From Delphinella strobiligena (Eukaryota; Ascomycota; Dothideomycetes; Dothideales; Dothioraceae), in contig JAADKB010000008.1 of assembly GCA_009982845.1 (NCBI GenBank), forward strand, positions 558,001 to 622,000: a stretch of 64,000 nucleotides of DNA, in the 5' to 3' direction. The notes below the pieces were generated by a model that was not told where the DNA came from, searched no databases, and saw only the letters and a list, made by a program, of their open reading frames with translations. The translations under genes were made by a program, and so were the position numbers. Positions 34,748 to 46,250 of the stretch are shown here, piece by piece (the stretch's first letter is position 1; each line of letters opens with the position of its first letter).

Positions 34748-36100
34748 GTCACGGTGAAGTCGCTGACATCGTCATTTTTCCTTTGGCCCCGAGGAGCGGC
34801 CTTCATAAATAATCCTGGTATAGCAATGTGAATATCCATTCAGAGGTAGCGTCCATCATCACCTAGCGAAAGCCGGTGGTCGAGTTTAAGACTCCCGATA
34901 AGGCTGTCAAAGATCCCCGGTCTCATGCTGCGCATTGTGAAGGATTCCCGCATGCGAGATACATGCTGTGTGATACATGAAAGATCCCCGATCGCATGCT
35001 GCGGGCTGTGGAGGATGCACAGTTGTGAAATACATGCTGTGGTGTGATACATGTCATTGGCATGAGAACAAGCACGCCATACTGTGGAAGCGCGGTGAAG
35101 AATCGGAATTGAGCAAACACGTTGAGCTTATCATATGAGTACGGATCACGACCAACACTTCGGTGGTCGGGAGGTTGTGCAGACGATGCTGCAGATCGAT
35201 TACTGGAGACCGCGGTGGTGGGACGTCTCTGCAACCAAGGATGTCCGAAAGGGGTCAAAATAGCTAGTGTGGGGAGGTCAAAATAGAACACCAAGCCGCT
35301 TGTGTGGGGAGACCTATTGGTAAATAAATAATAGGTTAATAAATTAAGGTTTAAATTTTGTACAACCAACACTCCATGGAAACAAACTCTAATGTATACT
35401 ACACCCAACACTTTATCACAATCGAACTCCTATCACCTTTGATACTTATGATCAGGAGATGAAATAGCGAAATACACAAAAGGTCTGTACGAGTTGCTTT
35501 GATACTTGTACCCCAAAGCGGTTAGCTGATGGATTCACGCTAGACGACTGTACGAGAGGCTGTATGGCCAAGTCAGCCACAAAATGTCAGATCGACAGCT
35601 TCATGTAGACATCTCTGGTGACACCCTCTTTGTGTCGTCACCGGCGAAAGAGGGCCGTCCTGAATGTCGACTTATTCTCAGGGTGAAGCGGTTTGTCTCT
35701 GTTATCAACGCAATAGCTCGAGTACTTGAGGAAAGCGAAGAGGTAGAAGAAAGCAACATATCAAAGAGTAGTAGTGCTTGGCAACGAAGAATCGCACCTG
35801 CATCAAAGTCAAGAAAACGAACATACCCTAGCTATCAAATCTTGGTATGGTAAAGATCGAAATGATCTAGAATCGGCCCGTAAGCAAAGGAAGTTACATT
35901 TGATCGCTGCATCCGTGGATGCCTGTTGCTATCGATCGAGATTCACCTTTGTCCAATCACAGACGAGAGCTTGTTACATATACTCTATGTCTCGTATCAA
36001 GTAAGCTCATCAAGTAAGCTCATCACATCGAAATACTATATTTTCCCAAGTAAATCTTTCACCCAGGTTAAGATATGTTTACATTACTCCTTCAGAAACT
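34748..36100. other. Divergent intergenic region between the FAD enzyme and regulator
   Basis: Contains the tandem repeat listed separately. A second small repetition lies around 35225-35320: GGTCAAAATAG occurs twice and GTGTGGGGAG twice. TCGGGAG-type hexamers occur near 34890 and 35170. An 89-codon frame at 35584-35853 starts with ATG but shows no domain. I do not call it. Confidence 0.5.
34909..35053. repeat. Imperfect tandem repeat, two copies of about 71-74 bp
   Basis: Copy 1 (34909-34979) and copy 2 (34980-35053) both begin AAAGATCCCCG, share CATGCTGCG and the middle GTG-AGGAT, and end ATACATGCTGTG followed by TGTGATACATG or GTGTGATACATG. It lies between the FAD enzyme and the regulator gene, in the FAD enzyme's upstream region. 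Confidence 0.85.
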
Positions 36101-37306
36101 ATGGGCGATAGCAGCACAGCTCCCCGCCCCTTGAAACTTCGATCAAGCTGTGACGCTTGTGGCGCAGCAAAGTTGAAGTGCGATCGAGGACGACCTGCGT
36201 GCGGCCGTTGTGTTTCCCTAGACGTGCAATGCGTCTATGGCGTCTCACTCAAGTCCAGCAGAAGGTTGTGGCAGACTCACAGAGACGCTAACAATGACGG
36301 CAATACCAATGCTCTCAGCCCCTTGAACGCAAATGCTGTGGGAATGGCACAGACACAGGCCCAAATGGCACTCAGTGGCGTTGAGCATGGCTTCACTCTC
36401 ACGTCAGAGAACTTTGACATGATGAACATGGATTACCTAGGATGGACGAGCCGGGACATTGATGACACGAGTAACTCGCCACCTGTCACAGCTACAATGC
36501 AGCAAAGCGACAAACACTCGGAGTCCGACTTTGTCAAGATTCCCTGCGGCACAAACTTTGGATGTCCACGAGAAGCAAACACACTCCTTGGTCACCTCTC
36601 TTTCATTGACCAGACAATTCCGGCTCGAAGTGGGCTCGGAGAGATCGTGAATCAGGTCCCGCTAGAGCACGTAATCCAATCGAATAGGGAAGCCTGCGAA
36701 CGCATCAGTCACTTCTTCGCTTGTGACTGCGCTCGATGCCCACAGCTGGCGTTGCAATATGCATCAATCTTCGACAAAGTCATGATCCGGTACCAGGAAG
36801 CGGTTGGCTGTTTCCGCATCAATGGCCGTAGATACAGTTCAGAATTCTCAGCGGACACAACCGGTAGTCTCAGTTCCGCATCACAATCTTCTGTGGACAC
36901 AAATCCACGCCATGGATCTACATATACCTCTGTTGGCTATGGAGACCTAGGCCATATAGACTCAGGAGCCAGCGGTACAGTAATCCCGGATACGTCTATC
37001 TCAATGCTAGCACAGACTGTCGGAGCTTCGTCCACCCACGTGACCATGGGTTTTCTCAGTATCGATGACCAGAGGGTACAGGCCGCATTAAAAACTCAAC
37101 TAGTGTTGAGCGAGGTGAAACGGGCAGGCAACGTAATCGACCTGTTCGCTTTACAAAGCTTTACCTGCTCGACCATTACTGATGGAGCTCCTTCCAACGG
37201 TGCCGCAACTCTGTATACATTTCTCAGCTCGTGGTTGAGAGGCGAACATACGAGGACTGTAGACGTGGTCAAGGCCGCGCTCAATGAACTGAACGAAATT
37301 TGCTGA
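36101..37306 (+). CDS. AflR-like Zn2Cys6 transcription factor
   Basis: A single exon of 401 residues. The N-terminal zinc cluster (residues 17-44) is CDACGAAKLKCDRGRPACGRC followed by VSLDVQC, exactly the C-x2-C-x6-C-x6-C-x2-C-x6-C pattern. The C-terminal two thirds resemble the aflatoxin-regulator (AflR) domain: NTLLGHLSFIDQTIP, HVIQSNREACERISHFFACDC and, near the end, VQAALKTQLVLSEVKRAGNVIDLF. Such proteins are pathway-specific activators encoded inside their clusters. It sits between the FAD enzyme and the PKS, which supports that role. A likely target element is described at 45913-45927. The Cys-rich patch FACDCARCPQ is the only other notable motif. The linker (about 55-130) is low-complexity. 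Confidence 0.88.
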   Translation: MGDSSTAPRPLKLRSSCDACGAAKLKCDRGRPACGRCVSLDVQCVYGVSLKSSRRLWQTHRDANNDGNTNALSPLNANAVGMAQTQAQMALSGVEHGFTLTSENFDMMNMDYLGWTSRDIDDTSNSPPVTATMQQSDKHSESDFVKIPCGTNFGCPREANTLLGHLSFIDQTIPARSGLGEIVNQVPLEHVIQSNREACERISHFFACDCARCPQLALQYASIFDKVMIRYQEAVGCFRINGRRYSSEFSADTTGSLSSASQSSVDTNPRHGSTYTSVGYGDLGHIDSGASGTVIPDTSISMLAQTVGASSTHVTMGFLSIDDQRVQAALKTQLVLSEVKRAGNVIDLFALQSFTCSTITDGAPSNGAATLYTFLSSWLRGEHTRTVDVVKAALNELNEIC

Positions 37307-38175
37307 CTGGCGTTATAGGAGGTGGGACATTACATATGCGGTGTTAAACTTCGTGAAGGAAGTCGAAAGACGTTGGATGATGAAAATGATTAATGTTTAG
37401 GATTGTGTCTCGCTGAGCTTTTGCAATGTGTTGTTTTGGATCGTTGATGCCACACACTAGCGTGTAGCGCTCTCTGATTACAATGCTTATGTCATTTCAC
37501 TCAAGACTTTAAAATGCTCACATAGACAAACTTTACTCGAGAGATAGCATGCTCGCGCGTGTAAGAGAGCCTAAAAAAAGATCCTTGTGTGCATGGACGG
37601 AATATATTTGTAAGACCTGACGTGATAGTACAGTTTCTAAACAAGCCTGGCGTTACATTGCATGCTGTATAATGCCATCCGATCAGGAGCACTACTATTA
37701 TTCGGTATCATAACGTTAGTCTAGAAGCAAGGTGCATGCTTTTGGAGTCGAATCCGGACACGGTCGCCCATTTATCGCCAAATCAAGCCTAGCGCTTATC
37801 CTTCGGCGAATTCACGGCACCTACGAGCTGATTTAGCCCATCCACTAGCGTCTCTACAGTAACTTCACTAGCACGACTACCACCTATCCGGCACATCCAT
37901 TTTCGAGCGACTATTGAGAGCATTGATACACGTTTTTTTGAGCACTGGACTGAGCATCGATTGGAGCATCGGCTTAAGTATCCAATTAGCACTGACATAA
38001 GCATTACCCTAGTGAACACCATCTTGCTGACCACGTATCTAACCATTACTCGATTGACCTCCATAAGCCGACATTACATCCTCTATGCCCCCTCCCCCCC
38101 TGCGCCTCCCAAACTGTTTCACTGTAACAACATGTTCTCAATCTTCTGCACGAACCATCCCATAAATCAATTAGC
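37307..38175. other. Intergenic between the regulator and PKS 3' ends
   Basis: Convergent ends of two cluster genes. The open frames have no domain. Repeated GAGCA/TTGAGCAC words occur near 37915-37975. Confidence 0.5.
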
Positions 38176-41100
38176 TCACGTTGGGCCCCAAAGACAGGCA
38201 CGCATCTCGTCAAATCGTGCCCTGTCCTCCGCGGTTGATTTCAGAAAGCCAATCTCCCTCCAGATATGGATGTACTTCCTGAGCACTTTCTCAGGCACCG
38301 GACCGACAGCAGCAAGCGACTTGGAATGCTCAACGCTATGCTTCGTGTCGAGCACAAGCCCACCACAGGACATTCGGAGGAAATTATCGTCCAGGAACTC
38401 GAGCAGCGTCGAAGCCGGATTATCTTTCTGCGGCGCCTTTCGGACTCTCTCGAGCCAGTCGTCGAACGGAACAATGTCGCTAGTCGGGATGTGCAGACAC
38501 TCCGCTAAAATCCGATTCATCTCTTCCCACGACTGGCCCACTGGATTCTCAATATGGTATATCGGGTAGGGAGTGTTGTCTGCAAGCACAAGCTCGGACA
38601 GCGCGGCGGCAATGTCGTTGACCGGAGTCCAGAACAGGCCTCCTTTCAGGTCAGGCAGAACACCCAACGTCTGAGAGGACTTGACCAGGAAACCAAAATG
38701 CTCCATAGGATTCCAGTATCCACTAGTCTTGGAGCCAGCAATTTGACCCAGACGCACGGCCATGGTGCGAAATCGCTCAGGGCTTTTGTGAAGAGTCTCA
38801 TCCAGCATTCTCTCGCATCCCCACTTGGCCTCTGCATAACCGTTAGTAAGGAGGCATTCAATGCCAACACGCTGTTCCGGCACTGTAAGCCTCTTGTTGC
38901 CGTCGATATCGTAGCGTCCTACAACGCCGATGGATGATACCATCTGGAATCCAAACTTAAAGTTCGCTGGGCGGCGAGCGGACACCTCGCAGGCGAGGTC
39001 AATGAGGTTACGAAATACTTGGAACTGTATCTCGAAGCCTGGGAGAGGACGCTTGGCACTCATCGGCCAGGCATTATGAATCAAGTGTGTGACAGAGCTC
39101 ACAAGGCCGTCATAGATACTTCTCTCAAGACCGAGCATGGGTTTTGAAGTGTCACTTTGAAAGACTCGAAGCTTGTGCTTGAGCGCGTCCGGGAAACGAA
39201 TGCCCTTTGCTCTCATAGCGGCCTGCTGACGCGTGTATGGCTCCGCTTTATTTTCGCGATTGAGGCAGACAATTGTTGCCACGTCCTCGAGCTGTGCGAG
39301 ATGGTAGACCAAGTGACTCCCTAAGCTCCCGGAAGCGCCAGTTACCAGAACGACTTTCTCATCGCGCTTTGGTGCTGGAGCAGAAGGATCTGGAGCTGGT
39401 ACAGTAAAGCCGGCGGTATACTTCGTAATGTACCTGTCGACAGCTTGCTTGCGAGTCAGAAGAAGACTGGTCTCTTCAGCAGAAGCCATCGGAGCTGCAG
39501 TGACGGGAACCGCAGTGCTTTCGACGGCTGCACCGATACTTGTTGCGGGCTCCTCGAGCATTCCGCACTTTTCTGTATCCCCACACAGGAGTTTTCGCAG
39601 ATCAGCTACCATAGGGCACTCCAGGAATAGTGACTCGTGCTGGATATCTAGCTCAAGTTCATCACGGAGCCTGCTCACCACGACCATTGACAATAGGGAG
39701 TCGATGCCGGCGTCAGCAAAGCTCGTGTCGTCTGTGAGATCTTTGACGGCGACACCACTTTCCTCCGCCACGATTTCCAACACCTTATTGAAGTCCACGC
39801 CGTTGCTAGCGTCTAGGGTTGTAGCTGACGTGTCCGAAGAACAGGTGCTATCAGAGTCACCCTCGCTGCTGGCCGGAGTATCGCTTCCGGAAGAAGACTG
39901 TGAATCCCGGAGGAAATTCTCGAGATCTTTGACCGTAGGATATTCGAAGAAAAGCGAGTTGAACTCAACTTCTAGACCGAGCTCTTCCTGGAAGCGAGCG
40001 GTGATGGTGAGGCCGAGAAGGGAATCAATGCCGACATCTGCGAAATTCGTGTTTTCCGTCAATTCAGACTGCGCGATGCCACTCTCCTCCGCAATGATAA
40101 CCAACGCCCTAGCAGCGGGAGTACATTGCGTGGGTGCAGCCCTGGTCGTAGCTGGTGGAGCGGAAGCTTTCTCAGATATCTGCTTCTTTGCCGTCGGCTG
40201 AACACTCGGTACAGGTGCAGGTTGCGGTTTCTTCCCACTCTCCATCGATAGAATGGCCTTGAGTACTCGCCGCGGGACGGCTTGAATCTAAGGCCCCATG
40301 TCAGTACTATTTGCTGTGAACGATAGCGTAGTAAAGAGCATACCGCAATCTGCCTGAAGCTTGCTACGATCACCTCATCATCGAATACCACTACATCCCC
40401 ATACCAAAGGCTGTCGTGTCCAGCGAGCATCTGCGTGTAAGTAGTGTAAGACTTTTTGAAGTCAAGAGGCTCGAATATTTGGAAGCCACCCCAGCCGTGG
40501 TTCATAAAGGCCTCTTTGTCGAGATCAGTGTTGTCGTTGCAATTCATGGTGAAGCCGCATGACTGCGTCAAGGCGTCGATCATCGCAGGATGGGTGTGGT
40601 AGCTACCGTCCTGCTTCACGCTGCCGAAACTGAGCTTACTCGAGGCTTCTAGAGTCTCGCTGTTCAATATAACTTCATCAATCGCACGGTAGTCGTCGTG
40701 GAAGCGAGCCAGGGGTCTGATCATGCGGTATACCATCGGACGGCTGAAACGGGCAGCGGTCGCGTTGCAAATGCCGGTGCGAAGGGCTTGAGCTTTTTGT
40801 TTGATGTTATCTGCGTCTTTCTGCAATTCGGCGAGCAGCCGTCTGTCAGTGAAGCGGACCACGCAACGAGAATGCTCCTGTAGCTTCTGCTTCGAGTCGA
40901 AAGACATGAATTTGATCGCCACTGCGTTGGCCTTCCAGTCAACTTCTGCATGCGCCTGGAGGGGCTGCGGATTTCCTTGACCATTCAGAATCAACGCTTT
41001 GGATATTGTCATGTCGGTAACATCGATCAGCTTCTGGTCCTGATGTGGCCGGTACGTCTCCACTAGGTATTTGCCCAGAGAGAGGGCCATGTCGCAATAT

Positions 41101-44100
41101 ACGGACGGAGTACACAGCGGGATTCCATCGACTTCGTGGCCTTGCACAAGCGGGCTGAGGTCTTTGCGGGCTATATCTGCTTCTACCACCATGTGGCCCT
41201 TTTGGAAATTCACGGATTCTTCGACAATGCGGTGAATTGTTGTACTTTCCAACTTGAAAGACCTGTCGGTGATGACAAGAGGTGGGTTACCCTTACGTAG
41301 TGACCAATCATTGACGTATTGAATCCAGTACTGTTTGAGATCCCACTGGTAATGTGGCAGACCTTGGACAACCTTTTGTGCGGAACTGAAGTCATGATGG
41401 TACTCTGACCATCGTATGTCCGCACCAGCGTTGTAAAGCACTTTTAGGGCCGTGGTGAGAGTCTGCCAAACGGACCGTCCACGCTGCAGCGAGGCCAAAG
41501 ATGTTATCTGAGGTAAAGCGGCTTTGATCATGCCCGAGACAGCCGGGTGTGGCCCAATCTCCAAGGCTATCATCTGGTCCTCAATTGCACCATTATGCTT
41601 CCCATTTGTCAGTGCCGCGAGCATATTCACCGGCTCGCGACAGTGGCGGGAAAAGTATGCTGCATTAAAGGCAAACATCTCGACCAGGACGGTACCATCG
41701 AGAGGGCATAGAATCGGGATGGTAGCGCTGTAGTATGCCACCCCCTTCGCAATCTTCTTGAACTCGTCGAGAATTGGATTAACTTGGGCCGAGTGAAAGG
41801 CGAAGGGGACCTTGAGTAAGACCGTGTGAATGCCAGCCTTGCTAAGTGCTTGCTGGTACCGCGAGATGTCGGCATTTGGTCCAGCCAGGACAGTCTCGAC
41901 CTCGGAATTGATGCAGGAGATTTCAAACTGCTCTCCCTCGAGTGCGCTCTCGATCGTGCTCACTGAACCCTTGACGACAAGCATGGAATGGGTATCACGG
42001 GTGCACTTCTTTTCCAGTAGCTGAGCTCGCTTGCCTACGAGATAGATGGTGTCCGTGTCGGAGAGCACACCAGATATATTCAGCGCTGCATACTCGCCCA
42101 GCGAGTGGCCTACTACGGCAGCTGGGGATATGCCCCACGATGCCCAGAGTCTGCAGAGAGCGATCTGCAAGCAGGTATTTGCGAGCTGAACAGGGGTTGG
42201 CTCGAACAGGCCAATGTCAACTTCCTCAGACTGGATGACCGGCAGCATCGATGGAAATCCAAGACTTTGTCCGATGATGTCCAAGCGACGCATCTCTGCA
42301 CGAAACAAAGAGAAGTGGTCGTAGAGCTGCTTTCCCATCCCTGGGTATTGTGCACCATTGCCAGTGAAAGTGAAGAGCAGCCGTGGGGCTTTCTTAGGCC
42401 GAGTCATTCCCACTTGTTGTTGAATGGCTGTCTCTACCTGTGCGACGAGGTCCTTAGTACAGGTGCCGCTCAGAATAGCACGGTGTAGATGGTGCTGACG
42501 TCTGGCCGTTGTTGTGTATGAAAGCTGGTGGAGTGGTACCGATAAGTGTTCCTTCAGGAATGTAAGCATCGACTGCAGGTTGGCTTGAAGTGAAAAGCCG
42601 CTCTTGGCTGAAACAGCAACAAGGTGACAATTACGTGGATCGGGCTCGTGGAAGACGTCGCTATCAGGGGGTGCATCCTCGATTAAGAGTGCCGAATTTC
42701 CTCCTGCGGCGCTGAAATTGTTGACGAAGACTCGCCTGGGCTTGTCACCTTGCCGCATCCACGGTGTCGGCTCCAACGCGATCCTCACATTGCGTTCCTC
42801 AAGATCAGTAGGAAATTTGTGGTTGATGCGGGTTTTTATACCACAATGTGGCACGATAAGGTTTTTCTGCATCATCAAGAGCACTTTTACCACGGAACAG
42901 ACTCCCGAAACAGCTTCTCCGTGTCCCTGAACATAAATGTCAGGGAAAATTTCGTACGGGTGATGCTTCCTTGATTAGCTTTGACTTACAATGTTGGCCT
43001 TGGCTGATCCCAGATAAACAGCCTGAGCATCCGACCGGCCGGATTTGACCTGATTCAGTGAAGGTGCAAAAGCGCCTAGGACACTGGACATCTCTCCAGC
43101 ATCTCCAGCCTGAGTTCCGGTCCCGTGCATTTCTACATAGGTAACATCGTGTGGAGAGACTGCTGCTTGATTCAACACCTTGTTGAATATGGCACTTTGG
43201 GCACCCACGTGCGGCCGAGTGATTGAGTCGCTCTCAGCGCTGTGGTTCGTGTATGCACCCAGGATAACGCCTTGAATGGGATCATTATCCGCAATGGCAT
43301 CCTCGAGGCGCTTGATAATTATCGTGGCCACGCCTTCTCCGCGGCAGTCTTCGTCGAAGTCAGCATATATTATGGATGCTTATTTTCGAATCCGTTATTC
43401 TCGTATCCGTTACTTACATCCATCGGCTCCATCATCAAATGTTTTGCAATTGCCCGTGCGCGAGAGAAAATGACCGCGATCGAGGCCAGCTGTAAAGTCG
43501 GGGTTGGTCAGGACGTTAGTCCCCCCTGCGATGGCTGTGTCAATGTCTCCACGCCACAACGCATTGCACGCGAGGTGGATGCCGGCCAGGCTAGACGAGC
43601 AGGCGGTGTCTACTGCATACGAAGGTCCAGAGAACTTGAAGCAGTAGTTAATCCTGCCCGGCACAAAAGCACGATTGCCGCCGGGTATGAAGTAGGTGTC
43701 AATGTCCTGGGCAGAATTGGTCTCCATCCAGTCGTTGCTCGTCACACCGTAGAAGACGCCTACTCGATCACGCCTCGTAGAGGGAGTAGCGTCAGGAACC
43801 AGACCGGCTTGCTCGATGGCCTCGTAGGCGGTCATGAGAGCAATCCGCTGTGCGGGATCGATCTGCGCTGCCTCTCGAGGTGAAATACTGAAAAACCTAT
43901 ACCCCAGGTATATCTGGTCAGCATATGACAATACAGACGTTCCTACGAGTACGATTTACCTAGCATCAAAGGCGGCTGGGTCGTCAAGCCAACAGCCGAA
44001 GGGTGTAGCACTGGTGTTCTTCGCTTTAGCAGTCGGATCCACGTGCGTCTTGACGTCCCAATGCAAGGCTGGGGCCTCCTTGTGCATGTCTAGTCCGCGA

Positions 44101-45284
44101 TAGAGAACATCCCAATACGCCTCGTTGTTAGTGGCCCCAGGATACCTACCCGATGATCCAATGATGGCGAGCTTTGGCTTCTTGGGATTCTCGCTAGCAA
44201 ATTCAGATGGCGCGTGAGATTTGCATGGTGCTGGGGTAGACGGTAACAATGAAGTCAAGAGGGTCTGCTTCAATGCAGTATAAATGACTTGGTCGGCCGT
44301 GGTGCCCACAGTTTCGACTTGGAAGCCTTCTGCAGTCGTCTTCGAAAGCCAAGAATGTAGGCTCTCTATAATACCGGGCCACCGGATTGGTTGGAGCAGA
44401 ATTTGTTCAACTGCACCTTGCAGAAACGTTTCGAAATTTCCATCGTTTGTCATAGAACCGTTACCTGACAGCAAAGGAATCTGGTTGGAGCGTGCAGCAA
44501 ACTCAGCTTTCAAGCATGCAACAATCCTCTTGACGTCTTCGGTTGCGGAAAGGTGCACAGAGTGATATGGTCCGTAGATCGGGATGCTTTTAACTCGCAA
44601 GTCTTTGAACGGCTTGGAAGAGCACAGTCGAGCCAGTGTGGCTGGTGGACCACTCACGGTAATGCCGCCGAGGGAGTAGGCACTAATGTACGGCTGGTTG
44701 GTGGCCGGCTGGTTACTCTGCTCGCAGAACTTGGCAACAGCATCTACAGCGCCTGCGCCTACCACAATCATTGACCAACACTTGTCTTTCTGGCCATTTC
44801 GTGGGAGCTCTACTCGATTTGCAATGTCAGTGACGTGGATACCGGTATTGAAAGCGACAACAACCACCTCCACAGCCAGGGGAACTAGTTCGAAGGTGCT
44901 GCGGCTGCAGCTGACAGCTGCTGCGGATAATGCACCAGTGCAGAGTCCGAGCACACGAGCATTGTCCGTGCGGGGATACTCAAGACCAGTCTGACCAATG
45001 ATGAACATCCCCAGCTGGTACAAACAGGTAAGAGCCATGTCCAGAGGTATGCATCGCTCCTCTCCCTGCTTCCAGAATATGAGGTCGTCAATAGCTGTCA
45101 TTCGAGGAAGATTATCTCTGACTTGTTGGGGTAATTTGTAAATCTCCCGGCGGATTGCATCGTAAGACTTGCTTAGAAAGTCTTCAAAGATGGGGTTGGC
45201 TCTGTAACGGGAAAACTCATTCAGATGAGGCAGAACATCGAACGTCTGGTCTCCGAAGAGATAAAGTCTCTGCTGGCCTGGCAT
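38176..45284 (-). CDS. Non-reducing polyketide synthase, SAT-KS-AT-PT-ACP-ACP-TR
   Basis: Five exons (45284-43960, 43896-43418, 43348-42990, 42926-40344, 40287-38176) give 2285 residues. A reading to 45293 starts with TTG, so the ATG at 45284 (MPGQQRLYLFGDQTFDV) is the start. SAT: about 5-350, with GLCTGALSAAAV and YGPYHS. KS: about 370-800, with Cys541 in DTACSSS, His676 in HGTGTQ and His723 in NIGHGE. AT: about 900-1210, with Ser996 in GHSLGEY and His1099. PT: about 1290-1580, with His1318 (VQGHEVDGIPL) and Asp1505 (HPAMIDAL). Two ACPs: Ser1671 (DVGIDSLLG) and Ser1779 (DAGIDSLLS). Terminal reductase: from about 1893, TGASGSLGSHL, with Tyr2066/Lys2070 in NGYAEAKWGCE. No methyltransferase or TE is present. 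The enzyme should make an aromatic polyketide and release it reductively as an aldehyde or alcohol. Chain length and cyclisation are not predictable by eye. Confidence 0.95.
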
Positions 45285-46250
45285 CTTGAACAACAGTGAA
45301 GATGTCCCGGAGATTAATTAAGGTACGCTTGAAAGGGGCGTTGGTAACGTAAGCCGTTCATAAGATGAATAACCGCACACCCTTCTAGGTCTTGTGAACT
45401 TGGAAGATGTTGTTGAATATATAGGTATGAGGAATGTCATGGATGTGCCGATGCCGTCTATTTAGCTGCCGTTATTCCTATAAGAGGGTTACACCGGGGT
45501 GGTCTAAAGTACTGAATTCATGACATATCGCTAAACAACCCTGCCGGGAGTTGGGCTTAGGAAACGACGCTGCACACTAGCATCGGGGTTAAGAATACCA
45601 ATCAATGTCCCCAGCATCGAAGTTCGTGGATACTACATTTCCACGTCTGCCACGTGCCGATCGGTCTCTACACTGTCGTGCTTGGGAGACATGGAGGCTG
45701 GAGCTACATGAGAGTTGCGTGCAGTTGAGATACCCGGGCTTCACACATGCGAGCAAGGGCTTGGTTGACGACTTTGTCGACTCGAGAGACCGGAAACCCC
45801 GGGTCTTACACCAGCCAATAGCCATAGCCCGAATACGGGTAAGAGGATAGCATGGCATGGTAGGATACCAATCAACCACTGATCCTTCGGCCACCAACCC
45901 ATATATGGCTGACTCGGGATTTCGGGACGTCCTTAATCAATCCCCGAGCCAGCCCGACTGTGGGCAGGATGCTGGGTGTTTGAAAGAAGAACAGACTCAA
46001 CACGTAGATCCATCAGCGATTCGCTTCAATAACGCAAAGGCTCAGTGTCACAGCTGTTCCCTTGCTATAGTCGATTGCTAAGATACTCAGCAGCACTGTA
46101 CTACATCGATCATAGCTTGCGAACTTTCTCTATCCTACAGTACTTCCGTGAGGACCGATTCTTGCTCTAGGTACGATTGCGAATCTTGATGAAGTGAGCA
46201 AAGATACTGAGGAAAATTAATGGACGACCTGAACAGACGAAGGCCCAGCA
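45285..46250. other. Divergent promoter region between the PKS and P450
   Basis: About 1 kb between two start codons pointing apart. It holds the 15-bp element at 45913-45927 (listed separately). Some CCCGGG-type palindromes near 45735 and 45798 were noted without interpretation. Confidence 0.6.
45913..45927 (+). promoter_or_regulatory. Candidate cluster regulator site in the PKS/P450 promoter
   Basis: The sequence is CTCGGGATTTCGGGA, which contains two direct TCGGGA hexamers separated by TT. The identical 15-mer occurs in reverse orientation at 50358-50372 between the MFS and AKR genes. CGG-containing half sites are typical of Zn2Cys6 regulators, one of which is encoded in the cluster. Binding is inferred. 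Confidence 0.5.

Noticed and set aside
35584..35853. 89-codon plus-strand frame with an ATG, between the FAD enzyme and regulator
   Set aside because: No domain, no conserved-looking segment and a repeat-rich neighbourhood. Could be a small gene, but I cannot support it.
45589..45897. Short frames on both strands in the PKS/P450 promoter
   Set aside because: They overlap each other antisense and have no domain. Treated as promoter DNA.
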